From assembly GCA_963682025.1 (NCBI GenBank), contig OY821519.1:161752987-161816986 (forward strand): a stretch of 64,000 bases of DNA, written 5' to 3'. Below are positions 1 through 10,648 of this stretch, piece after piece (position 1 is the stretch's first letter; every line of letters starts with the position of its first letter). This DNA comes from Cordilura impudica (lineage: Eukaryota > Arthropoda > Insecta > Diptera > Scathophagidae). Both the position numbers and the translations under genes were made by a program. Under the pieces are notes generated by a model. The model ran no database searches, was not told the origin of the DNA, and saw nothing but the letters and a program-made list of their open reading frames with translations.

Positions 1-995
1 TAACTATTCGTCTCAAAAAAAGACAGCTTGTAGATTAATAATTTGTTTTTATTTTTATGGAAATAAAGTTTAAAATAAAGGAGATCTTTGTGGACGAAAT
101 TTTTTCAACATTTTGCAATTTGAGGTACTAAAAGTAGTTTGTTCGGGTTAGTTTGTTTGACACGTTTTTTCTCCTAGTCTATAGCTACCATTGTGCTGAG
201 AAAAATTGCATATTTTTCGGAAAAATTAATTAACAGCAGCTAACCTAGCGAAAACCAAGTGGTATTTCGTTAATTTCAGTAAGTACTTCGAAAAAACGCG
301 CACGAGAAGGAGTTTGCACTCATGACTTCAAAAATGTTGCACTGTGTTATTTAATATCTACCAAAGTTTGTTTTGTGTTAGCTTCTTTATCTGAATTTGA
401 TAATAATAAATATTTGAGTAAAAAGTTCTTAATTTGTCCGAAAATATGAATTTAATAAAAAAACATTTTAAATATTTTCTGTGGATGAATTATGTAATTT
501 ATTTATTTTTATTTTTTTCAATTATAAATTCTTTTTTTTTTTTTTTCTTGTTAGAAGATAATTTTAATATGCTGAAGAAGTTTGCAGCTTTTAATCAGTT
601 GTCCACCATTTCTATAGGGTATTGTGCGGTCAACCGACACCGATTTTAATTTTGTTACTTTTTTTTTACTGGTTTTGCGATTGTAACATATATTTACAAG
701 TTTATTTAAATTTTTCGAAGTTCCCACATTTACCTTTTTTTTTTAATATTTGTAGGTGAGGCTTGCTTCCGTTAGATGCCTTCATTCTCTATCAAGATCT
801 GTTCAACAGCTAAGAACAACGTTTCAGGTACGAATAACACCTATAGTTTTCCATATTATAAAATGGGTTTTAATGGAATTTTTAGGCATATTTATTTTTA
901 TCAGCTTTATTATGTTATTGTATCTGGTCTGGGTTGAGCCTAACAATAAGTTTAAAAATATCGAAAGTAAATTTTTTTGAATGGTTTAATAAAAC
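1..995. other. AT-rich unassigned stretch
   Basis: No supported gene. Short open frames near 434-649 and 756-980 have low-complexity or unremarkable translations and I do not call them. A pyrimidine-rich tract ending in AG at 755, followed by 72 bases and a GTACG donor-like site at 828, could be a small exon, but nothing confirms it. Confidence 0.5.
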
Positions 996-997
996 TA

Positions 998-1025
998 AGG
1001 GGTCCATCATCTAACGTTTTTTTTT
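998..1025. repeat. mariner left terminal inverted repeat
   Basis: Pairs imperfectly with 2261-2289. The outer 8 bases match at 7 positions, and the inner part is a T/A homopolymer in both copies. Confidence 0.8.
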
Positions 1026-1110
1026 CAACTAGTGCTTATTTCGTGAATGGTAACACTTAGCTCATGTCTGATTTGACAGATAATTAGTTTTATCCTTCCG
1101 CTGAACGAAT

Positions 1111-2183
1111 ATGGTTGTGTATACGCTTGAACAACGCTGGGAAATATTGCGACATTACTTTGAAAATCATGGTTATGTTGCAGAATGTGTGCGAAAATTG
1201 CGTACGGATTTTGGAAGAAGAGATGCACCGTCACCTCCGTATGTTCGTAATCTTGTGAAAAAAAGTGAAAGAAACTGGCATCCTCATCGATAAACCAAAG
1301 CGTGAAAAGCCAAAAACAGTGCGTACACCCGAGAATATTGCTGCTGTGGCAGAAAGTGTGCGTGAAGCGCCATCAACATCAATTCACCGTCGTTCTCAAG
1401 AATTGAACATTTCGGAGGCACCATTGAGACGAATTTTGCATAAAGACCTTGGTATGACGCCATACAAAGTCCAATTGGTTCAGGAGTTGAAGCCAACTGA
1501 CCGTCCAATGCGTTTTCGCTTCGCTAAGTGGGCCTGCGATCGACTTACAGAAGATGCCGATTTTGCCAAAAAAATCATATTTTCAGATGAAGCTCATTTT
1601 GATCTTGGTGGGTATGTAGACAAGCAAAATTGTCGCATTTGGGGCACAGAAAACCCGCCGCATACATTGAAAAGCCGATATACCCAAAACGAGTCACTGT
1701 TTGTGCGGATTTTGGTCCAGAGGCATAATTGGGCCATTTTTCTTCGAAAATGAGCAATGAGTGGCCGTTACAGTCAATGGCGATCGTTATCGGGCCATGT
1801 TGAACGAATTTTTGTTCACAAAAATTGAAGAGGAGGATATTGGCAACATTTGGTTTCAACAGGACGGTGCTACGTGCCACACACTCGATGTTTTGCGCCC
1901 TGTTTTTGAAGACCGCATTATCAGCCGCTGAGCTAATGTCGTTTGGCCACCTCGGAGCTGCGATTTGACACCGTTGGACTATTATTTGTGGGGTGCCCTC
2001 AAAGATAAGTGTTACGCCAACAAGCCAGAGACAATTGACGATTTTAAGGAAAATATTCGTGAACCCATTGGTGAAATACAGCTGCACACAATCGATAATG
2101 TGCTTAAAAATTGGACCGATCGTGTAGGCTACTGCATGGCCAGCCGAGGCAGCCATTTGAATGAAATTATTTTCCATTATTAA
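1111..2183 (+). pseudogene. mariner-type transposase, broken
   Basis: Transposase of the Tc1/mariner superfamily, which cuts and re-joins the element ends in the nucleus. The start is the ATG at 1111, just inside the left repeat. The N-terminal helix-turn-helix region (LEQRWEILRHYFENHG) is followed by the DDE core: first Asp in FSDEAHFDLGG (1586), second in FQQDGATCHT (1863), third in RSCDLTPLDYYLWG (1962). In this copy the last two are 33 codons apart. Defects: an extra A in the run near 1258-1266, a missing base near 1697-1702, and in-frame TGA codons near 1768 and 1929. The reading frame ends HY-TAA at 2183. At about 350 codons its length is normal for the family. It cannot make a working enzyme. 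Confidence 0.88.
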
Positions 2184-2260
2184 CCGGAAGGATTGTACTT
2201 TCAAATAAAAAAAGAAATTTGAGATAATATTCAGTAGTTTTTTTTTTTGTAGCATTTTCA

Positions 2261-2289
2261 AAAAAAAAAAAGTTATTTGGCGGACCCTT
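2261..2289. repeat. mariner right terminal inverted repeat
   Basis: Reverse complement of the left end. The flanking TA at 2290-2291 matches the TA at 996-997. Confidence 0.8.
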
Positions 2290-2291
2290 TA

Positions 2292-2763
2292 TATATTCAA
2301 ATGACAATGAGTAGATTTGCAGATGCCACTCCCAAAAATCGATATTTGCAGATCGTAGTGTCAAGACGCATATCATTCAGTTTCTGATGTTCAAGGTTTT
2401 ATTTGGATTTCATTTGTTGGTATGTGAGTTCATCCTTAACTAATTGAATATTCAGGTCTTTGTTTATAAAGCACTATTCACGTTAAGTCCGAATACTTAG
2501 TTTAATTTTATTTAATATTGTTTTCCAAAAATACCTACTGTTATTCTGGCAAATTTTTAAGCGAGTTGTACTTCTGGTGACGAATAGAAAATAAAAACAA
2601 ATTGTGCACAATCAAATAAAAACCAATCGTAATTAAAAAGAAGAAAGAAAACATCTGGATGCTGGCTTACAAAGAATATGTTATCGTGCAAATAAGTATC
2701 CACAACGTACTGAAAACAAAATAGTTTTGCAACAAGGGCTCGTGTAGTGAGTTTGACTAGTGA
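2292..2763. other. unassigned flank of the gypsy array
   Basis: AT-rich, no open frame or repeat that I recognise. It ends in GTGA followed by CTAT at 2764-2767, the left target duplication of the gypsy array. It is therefore the pre-insertion chromosomal DNA, continuous in origin with 31936 onward. Confidence 0.5.
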
Positions 2764-2767
2764 CTAT
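2764..2767. repeat. target-site duplication CTAT (left)
   Basis: CTAT lies directly outside the outermost LTR base at 2768. The same four bases follow the last LTR base of the array at 31931. Ty3/gypsy elements usually duplicate 4-5 bp. No comparable duplication surrounds the internal copies. Confidence 0.75.
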
Positions 2768-3151
2768 TAAAATATCTTTTTTATATTTTTATTTATCTTT
2801 TTAATGTCCTTTTAATTGAAAACACTAATTTTCTTTGTAACTATGAACTGCCGCTCATGCGACCGTTCATTCTTACTGCTCTTTATTAATTATTATTTCT
2901 ATTCTAATTTAATGTTGATATACCTACGTACGCGCGCACATGCAGTGTACACGCGTACACATACACTTACATTATGTGTAGAAACATGCTAATGCAGGTT
3001 CCCACACAGGTAACTGAGTAGACGAGTGAATTTGCGTATTAAGCAAATTCACACGTAACTATACTATAGCAAAATTGTGAGAAATATTTTTCTCACGCTT
3101 GAGTTAGGTGCAGGTGGATATATTTAGTTACAATTAGTAATTTAATCTTAC
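2768..3151 (-). repeat. 3' LTR of copy 1, truncated
   Basis: Begins at the same base as the other LTRs (TAAAATATC on the plus strand). It stops at 3151, so about 55 bases of LTR terminus, the polypurine tract and the hairpin seen in copies 2 and 3 are missing (about 107 bases in all). The sequence then continues as the copy 1 3' UTR. Confidence 0.8.
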
Positions 3152-4067
3152 TTATAGTAGTTGTAAATTTAAATTGAAAAAAAAATATTAGGTTTCAAGA
3201 TTTATTTTGGGTTCTTCACCTTCCCCTTCTTGTAAAAATTAAATTTTGATTAATTTAATTTTGAAATTTATTTTTAATTTTAATTTAAATTCTATAAAGT
3301 TGTTTAAAATTAGTGTTGTAGGTAAAAATTATACTTTGTAATACATGTAAATTGTTTGGACATATTTAATTTTTAATGTTAGTTTAAAAAAAATTTCTTC
3401 TTCTTTTACCTAAATTAATTGTAATGTTAATTTTAAAAATTTAAAATTTTAAATTTAGAATTTTTTTCCTTTTTTTTTATAATTTTAATTTTACTTTTAA
3501 TTTGTAATCTTTTAAATTATTATTAAATTGTAATCTATAGTGTAATTGTTGTTAAATTTTAATCTTAAAGTTATTTTGACCTGGCCAGGCATTTTCAGCT
3601 ATCCTAATTAGAATCTAAATTTTTTAAGCTATATTGTTTTGATCTATTTTTATGTACATTGGGATTTTTTGCCGTCACTCATTGATAGGGTACAATTACC
3701 TAATTCGTCTATTTTCTCTACCGAGTAAGGTCCCTTAAACAAGCTTTCCAGTTTTTGGCCCGCATTGTTCCCTATCAAAACCAAATCTTCTATTTTTATT
3801 TCAATGGGTTTAATTCTCTTATTGTACAGAGTCTTACTACTTTGTTTTTGCCTTTCTATCATACTCGCGGCGCGCTGCTGCGCCGTCTGAAGCCTATACT
3901 TTTTTGTATGACTCTACGTTATATATTGGGTCAACGATATTGTTATCAAGAAATGGTATGTTAGGTGGTTTCTTACCAAATATCAGTTCATACGGACAGT
4001 ACCCATGGACAGTAGAAGGTGTTGTATTGAAGCAATACGTGAAGTATGTCAACCATTCGTTCCTCAG
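2999..4067. repeat. 1,069-bp tandem duplication, unit 1
   Basis: Near-identical to 4068-5136 at an offset of exactly 1,069 bases. It contains the inner part of the 3' LTR, the 3' UTR and the end of the integrase frame. The junction near 4061-4070 joins integrase coding sequence to LTR sequence through a short shared GTTCCC, with TCCTCA added. Confidence 0.85.
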
Positions 4068-5136
4068 TTCCCACACAGGTAACTGAGTAGACGAGTGAAT
4101 TTGCGTATTAAGCAAATTCACACGTAACTATACTATAGCAAAATTGTGAGAAATATTTTTCTCACGCTTGAGTTAGGTGCAGGTGGATATATTTAGTTAC
4201 AATTAGTAATTTAATCTTACTTATAGTAGTTGTAAATTTAAATTGAAAAAAAAATATTAGGTTTCAAGATTTATTTTGGGTTCTTCACCTTCCCCTTCTT
4301 GTAAAAATTAAATTTTGATTAATTTAATTTTGAAATTTATTTTTAATTTTAATTTAAATTCTATAAAGTTGTTGAAAATTAGTGTTGTAGGTAAAAATTA
4401 TACTTTGTAATACATGTAAAATGTTTTGACATATTTAATTTTTAATGTTAGTTTAAAAAAAATTTCTTCTTCTTTTACCTAAATTAATTGTAATGTTAAT
4501 TTTAAAAATTTAAAATTTTAAATTTAGAATTTTTTTCCTTTTTTTTTATAATTTTAATTTTACTTTTAATTTGTAATCTTTTAAATTATTATTAAATTGT
4601 AATCTATAGTGTAATTGTTGTTAAATTTTAATCTTAAAGTTATTTTGACCTGGCCAGGCATTTTCAGCTATCCTAATTAGAATCTAAATTTTTTAAGCTA
4701 TATTGTTTTGATCTATTTTTATGTACATTGGGATTTTTTGCCGTCACTCATTGATAGGGTACAATTACCTAATTCGTCTATTTTCTCTACCGAGTAAGGT
4801 CCCTTAAACAAGCTTTCCAGTTTTTGGCCCGCATTGTTCCCTATCAAAACCAAATCTTCTATTTTTATTTCAATGGGTTTAATTCTCTTATTGTACAGAG
4901 TCTTACTACTTTGTTTTTGCCTTTCTATCATACTCGCGGCGCGCTGCTGCGCCGTCTGAAGCCTATACTTTTTTGTATGACTCTACGTTATATATTGGGT
5001 CAACGATATTGTTATCAAGAAATGGTATGTTAGGTGGTTTCTTACCAAATATCAGTTCATACGGACAGTACCCATGGACAGTAGAAGGTGTTGTATTGAA
5101 GCAATACGTGAAGTATGTCAACCATTCGTCCCAATC
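4068..5136. repeat. 1,069-bp tandem duplication, unit 2
   Basis: Second unit. It continues without a break into the integrase catalytic region at 5137, so it is the copy attached to the original pol gene. The two units differ by only a few substitutions and small changes, for example near 3313/4374 and 3346-3360. Confidence 0.85.
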
Positions 5137-7697
5137 TGTTCTGTCCGCTGAAAGATATGAACGAACGTATTCGTTAAATGTTCTATGTGATCTTTTTATA
5201 GTACCTAACGTTTGATGATGGTATGCTGTCGAGGTTGTGTACTCAATATTCAGCAATCCACAAAGCTCTTGTATAGTCTGGTTCTTATACTCCGCTCCCA
5301 TATCAGTCAGAATTCTATTCATTGGACCGTATATTAAAATGAAATTTTCGAAAATAGCATTGGCTACGGTTTTAGCCTGTTTGTCCGTTATCGGTATAGT
5401 GATCAAATACTTCGTTAGATCACATATTATGGATATGGCATATTCATTGCCGTTATTAGATTTAATAAAAGGACCAATTGTGTCAATAACGACTATATCG
5501 AATGCGTTCACTGCTGTTTCCGTTATCACCATTGGCAGGGATTTATTACTGCTTACATACTTTTATATAGTTACGTATGTCTCTTGACATTCCGTTCCAG
5601 AAATATTTTTTATTTATTTTTGCTGTCATCCTTGTTATCCCTGGATGACCTCCGTATAAAGGATCATTATGACATTTTTGTATGTGTGTGTTTTTCTGCT
5701 CGTCAGCAGTAACATTTATTCTCCGTGGCGCTAGTGCTATTATTATTTTCTTAATTCTTTGTTCGCTATTTCTTTAAACACATTGATTCGAATCTTCTCA
5801 AATATTTTGTCACTTAGTGATAGTTCCAACTTTTTGATGCCTTTGTTGTCGGTCATATTTTCCAACCTAGGGAAGAATTGATTTAGATTAATTATCCCAT
5901 TAACCTCTTCAAAGTTATTTTCCCGTGTTTAAGGTAACACCTCGGTATTTTGCCTTGTAAGTCAAACTTTAGGCGAACATTTTTTTCTTACTTCCTTTAT
6001 ACTAAGTGTTTCATAAACCCTTGGGGTTGTCGTTATGCTCTTTATTTTGTCATCTATTCTTGGTTGTGTTTTTCTAGATTTTGATCTAGTGGTTACCATA
6101 AAAATGTCCCTGCTAGTTTTTATGTCTTCTATTGTTATTCTAGATAAGGCGGCTGCTGCATGGTTATCCTTTCCCTCAGGTACTCTATTGTAAAATCATA
6201 CTCTTCTAAATCCAATCTCATTCGCGTCAATTTTGAGGAAGGGTTTTTCATCGAGAACAAGTACGACAGTGGTCTGTGATCGCTTCTCACTAAAAATCTC
6301 GTGGCATATATGTATGGTCTGAAACATGTAATGGCCCAGTATATAGCTGCTAATTTTCCTGGATGTAGTTTAAGGTTATATTTCCGGCAGATTTCAAAAA
6401 CATCTACCAAATTCCTTATCATGTGTCGTTCTGAACGACCAATTACAACTAAATCATCCATATATAAGAAAGCTTGAGCTGGTGATAAACCAGCGAATGC
6501 AATTGTCATCATTCTCTGAAATGAATTGGGGGCTATTTTAAGCCCGTATGGGAGGCGTTTAAAACGGAATGATCCCTTATCTGTTGAAAATGATTTGATA
6601 TCCCTTGAGTCCTCATCTAATTCAATTTGATGAAATCCAGACGTTAAGTCTAGACAAGAAAAATATTTTGCTTTGCCATGTTGATCAAGAATGTCATCTA
6701 TTCTTGGTAATGGGAATTTTTCTGTAATCAATTTTTTATTAACAGCCCTGTAATCTACTACTAATCTCCATCTTTTATTAACCCTTCCAGCTAAAGATTT
6801 TTTCGGTGCTAATAACATAGGGCTATTGTATTCAGAAGCTGATGGTTCAATTATACCATCTTTTATTAATTTATCCACTTGTCCTGTTATTTCCTCCTTA
6901 TGCGCATGAGGTATCCTGTAGCTTTTAATATATGTTGGTTCCATATCTTTTAAACGCAATTTTTGCCTGTAAAAATTATTCGCAGATATTTTTTCTGTTT
7001 CTAGTGCGAAAACATCAATATATTTCATGCATATTTCCTTTAGTTCATTCTCAACGAATTTAGGAAAATTTTCGGACAATATCTTAAATTTATCGTCGTT
7101 ATTCTGACATTCGATCATTGATACTGTTTCATAATCATCCAAGCTTTCAGTCTCTATTAGAGCATTAGATATAACAGCCTCTTCGTCTGTTGTATTTATT
7201 ATACGTACAAAAGTGTGTGAGGCGTTTGAAATTGTATTTGCTATAAATATCCCCTCCTTAAGGCTTTGGTTAGGATTAAATACGTCCCACTTTGAATCTT
7301 TTATATTTATTTTTCTAATTACTTCTGATCTGGCAGATAATGATATTGTGTTGATGATTGGGTATTTTTGCATTTTCATCCATGTACTTTTTGGAAAATC
7401 ATCTGGTCTTAATACTATCCAATCTTTATCCGTTCCATATTCTAGTTTACAATTGTACTTTCTAATGAAGTCAAGTCCCAGTATTCCATCAGATGGAACT
7501 GGAAAGTCATCATCCACCACATGGAGTTTATGTTTTATTAAAGATTTTCAAATATCAGATCCGTTGCGATCTTTCCTTTAGTATAGGTTATACCCTTTTC
7601 TATGTCATGTAGGCTAGTTGTGTTGGATGTATCTATTCTCTGTCCGCTTTTGATTATTGATATGTCCGCACCGGTGTCTACAAAAATGTCGACACAC
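4719..7697 (-). pseudogene. pol: gypsy pol, copy 1, broken
   Basis: Reads from 7697 down to 4719. Aspartic protease (VDTGADISII, frameshifted near 7680), reverse transcriptase with VVDYRAVNKKL, LDLTSGFHQIEL and an intact FLYMDDLVVIG, the C-terminal half of RNase H (SDHRPLSYLFSM), the integrase HHCC zinc region (5600-5720), then the integrase core with VIDTIGPF, ILTDMGAEY and a glutamate-containing HHQTLGTIKRSHR, and the C-terminal domain. About 170 residues normally lying between the RT palm and mid-RNase H are absent: NLKLHPG joins directly to KLAAIYWAIT near 6355. Frameshifts and stops separate the pieces. Known family roles: polyprotein cleavage, cDNA synthesis and integration. This copy can do none of them. 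Confidence 0.88.
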
Positions 7698-7780
7698 CTT
7701 CATTGAATTTTGATCTTAGTGAAATATATGTTGCTGAATTCAGATTAACTTTTAGGATTATACTATTAGTAGTTATTTCA

Positions 7781-8836
7781 TTTATTGAGTACCCGGGGAT
7801 TGTACGTTTCTCGTACTCACATGCAAAGCCCGGACATTACGTCCTCTTTTATTATTATTATTGCGGTTATTATAGTTCCCGCTGTAGTTATTATTGTTCC
7901 TGTTGTAGCTGTCACGGCCATTATATTGCCTATTGACCTCACTGTTACCATTATGGGACTGGTTACTCCCACTGTTGTATCTCCCGTTATTGTTACTACG
8001 ACCGCGATTTCCGGTGTAATTCCCACGTCGGCTAAAATTTGCGTAAGCTCGCCCGCGTCCTTAACCCTGGGTATTGTACCTATCCCTGTTATAGTACATT
8101 ATTGTACTATTTTTAGGCGCATCGGTTGAACAGCTTATAAACTTAGCTACTGCATCACTGTGTCGTTGGTACAGCTTTTTGTCATTGCTTTTATGGCAAT
8201 GTTGGTTTGGTTGTGTATATTTCGGCTAGTGTAGTATTGAGATTCATTAACCTTGCCGAAAGCACCTCAACGTACTCGCTCTTGACTGTTGTTTTCAACC
8301 TGGCTATTATGCCGGCTAAATTTGCTTCATTACCCTCTATAAGGGTACGTGTAGTCCCTTTCAATTTAGTTTTTACCAAATTGACGGCTACCGCATCCTG
8401 ATTCTCAGCGATCGAATCGACTAGTGACAGGGCATCCAAGAAACTTTGTAGGTTTTCCGCCTTACCATCAAATTCAGGTATAATCGTGGATACTGTTCTC
8501 AAAAATGCTGCCGCTGTCTGTGGCATTATGTCGCTATTTTCTTCTAACTGTACTGTCAACTATTTTGTATCCTCACCAAATTCTACCCTCTCATGTAATG
8601 AGTCGGGCAGGTTTACCTCAATTCCCCTGCGGGTTGCTACACCAATAAGTTTACCCCTTAGGTCAATGAAAAACCCCTCTGCCGCAACCTTGTGTGCGGA
8701 TGTTAGGCGCTGATAATTGACGTTTAATACGACTCTTATTTCCTCAAGTCGCAAGTAGAGGTTTTTCAGATGTTTTTCAACCGTTTCGTCTTTGGTAGGC
8801 CTATCGGTGTTGAGGCATTTATAGGATTTATCAAAT
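7781..8836 (-). pseudogene. gag: gypsy gag, copy 1, broken
   Basis: Gag frame upstream of pol. The N-terminal part includes VVLNVNYQRLTSAHK and the next part includes FDGKAENLQSFLDALSLVDS. The C-terminal part is an Asn/Arg/Gly-rich basic stretch in which I see no CCHC zinc knuckle. An in-frame TAG lies at 8560-8562, the same position as in copies 2 and 3. The frame is open back to a stop near 8838 with no clear ATG, so the true start is uncertain. Gag forms the virus-like particle and binds genomic RNA. Confidence 0.8.
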
Positions 8837-10648
8837 TAATCTCTTATTACTCTGCACTGGCCGAGTATCGCTGGCCAGTCCATAAAAATAATCAAAATTG
8901 ACCCGTAGTCGGAATTATTAAAATTCGAAAATAAATTGTGAGAGTGGAGGTGTTAAAAAAATGCAACTTAATCTACATTGGGTTTATATAATCCTTAAAA
9001 TCTGATGATTTGGCCATCAGTGCCATGTTCCGTATAATATACGGAAAATTAAGTTTTGAGAAAAAAACGCATTTAAAGTTTCTACACCCTTTTAGGTACC
9101 AGAATCCACCGTTTTTGACACAACCCGTTTTTTGATACACTAGGTCCCTTTTCTGGAAGAAGGTCACATATATTAAAAAAACTCAAATTCGTACTAAAGT
9201 CAATAAATATTGTCAATATTTATTTTGTTTCATAAGCAATCTTTCGGATACTATAAACCAAAATTTTCAATTATAAGCAATATTTGCACTTTATTCCAAT
9301 TTTAGAAACAAAAAAAAAATTTAAAGAAACTATCTTAAAAAAAAATATATAATAAAAGTTGGGACATAATATATTCGCATGTGTTCGAAATACTTCTCAA
9401 AAAAAAATTCGCCTATAACATTAGTAATGATTCTTATTTTTTAAACCTTATCAATGTTGTCGCCTCTACTAATATTTCTCTTCCGAAGAGATCTTTTGTG
9501 TAGTAGGTATATTTTGAGGAGTAAGGTACTCCCTCCTATTAACACTAAACACAAGGTTAGGTACCACAGTGAATTTAATTGCTCTGTATGGTCGACAACC
9601 TCTATGTTGGTTATCACATTCGCGTTTGGGTTTTCTAATTTTGATTCCGGCTTACCCATGTTAAAATATTTCTCTTTTTCTTTTTCTTTATATACGTCCT
9701 ATCTTTTGCGAAATCTACGTGATATTCATGTATTAAAAACAACAACTATAGAAAATAATAGTACATTCGCTTTTTTCATTATATTCATGTATTAACAACA
9801 TTTATAGGAAATAGTAGTTTGAACTTTTTCATTTAAAAAAAAAAAAAAAAAAACCTTAATAACTAACAGTGGGTAGAAGTGAATTTTTCTTTGTTGAAAA
9901 AGAATCTTAATAAAATTGTTAAACTTTATAAAAAATCTTAATTGAAGTTGTTTTCTTATTAAAATGCATTGTATTTGTATAATTGAAGACAGAAAGTAGA
10001 TCTTAAAAATAATATTCTAAAATATGTGGAGCTTAAACTTCCGCCATATAGTATCTTTTTTTTTTGTCGTGTATGTTCACATTTAGAAATTTTAATATTT
10101 TGATTGTTAAAATTTTGTATTATAAGAAACTCAATATTCGACAATACTTTATCAATATTATAGTTAAGCTTTAATTAAAAAAAAAATTTTAATATAGTAA
10201 TTTTTACTTAACTTATATAATGATGATTACTGGTGCCAATGTTGTTGATATTGTGGTCGAGGTGCTTTGGCCGCATCGATCAATGATATTTCATTGATAT
10301 CTTCCCTCATATTTGTAGCCTTTACCGCAAAAGAAAGCGGTCACGTACACACATGATATGTTATGATTTATATCAGTTCAAAAATGGTTGATACTTGTTT
10401 TGATTATCAATTTTGATATTTATTTAACAACAACGTTAATTTAACACAAAATTAAATTATTATTTTCTTTCTTAAGTTGCGCGAGTATGATATTTTTAAT
10501 TTGATGTTCTTTGTTTCACTGTTTTTCAATCGAAATTATTTTTAAGTACTTTTTTTTTTGTTACTTGATGTAGTATGGACTATTTTGTGTTATATTTAGT
10601 CACTAGCTCATTAACTCATTATGCAATACACGTGATATTTAAAATATA
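8837..10648 (-). other. 5' leader of gypsy copy 1
   Basis: Untranslated leader between gag and the primer-binding site, AT-rich, shared with copies 2 and 3. It contains the small frame at 9441-9659. It is cut at 10648 by the Penelope-like element and resumes at about 14657. Confidence 0.7.
9441..9659 (-). CDS. small leader ORF with membrane segment
   Basis: A 72-codon frame starting MGKPESKLENPNANV in the leader of gypsy copy 1. A hydrophobic stretch at about residues 30-52 (LWYLTLCLVLIGGSTLLL) is followed by a basic tail (HKRSLRKRN), which looks like a single-pass membrane segment. Copy 3 keeps the same start and much of the sequence (26860 downward) but has a TGA in the hydrophobic part. 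Copy 2 has lost the middle by deletion. I do not recognise it. It could be a real accessory ORF of the element, an upstream ORF, or chance. Confidence 0.35.
   Translation of the reverse strand: MGKPESKLENPNANVITNIEVVDHTEQLNSLWYLTLCLVLIGGSTLLLKIYLLHKRSLRKRNISRGDNIDKV

Larger units (their letters stand above)
998..2289 (+). mobile_element. mariner-type DNA transposon
   Basis: A 1.29 kb element with inverted ends: 998-1025 starts AGGGGTCC, and the reverse complement of 2261-2289 starts AAGGGTCC. After a diverged middle both run into a T tract. TA dinucleotides flank both ends (996-997 and 2290-2291), as expected of Tc1/mariner target duplication. One degenerate transposase frame fills the interior. 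Length, ends and transposase all fit a full-length but dead mariner-group copy. Confidence 0.88.

Noticed and set aside
434..649. 71-codon hydrophobic ORF
   Set aside because: Phe/Leu/Ile-rich translation of T-rich DNA with no recognisable domain.
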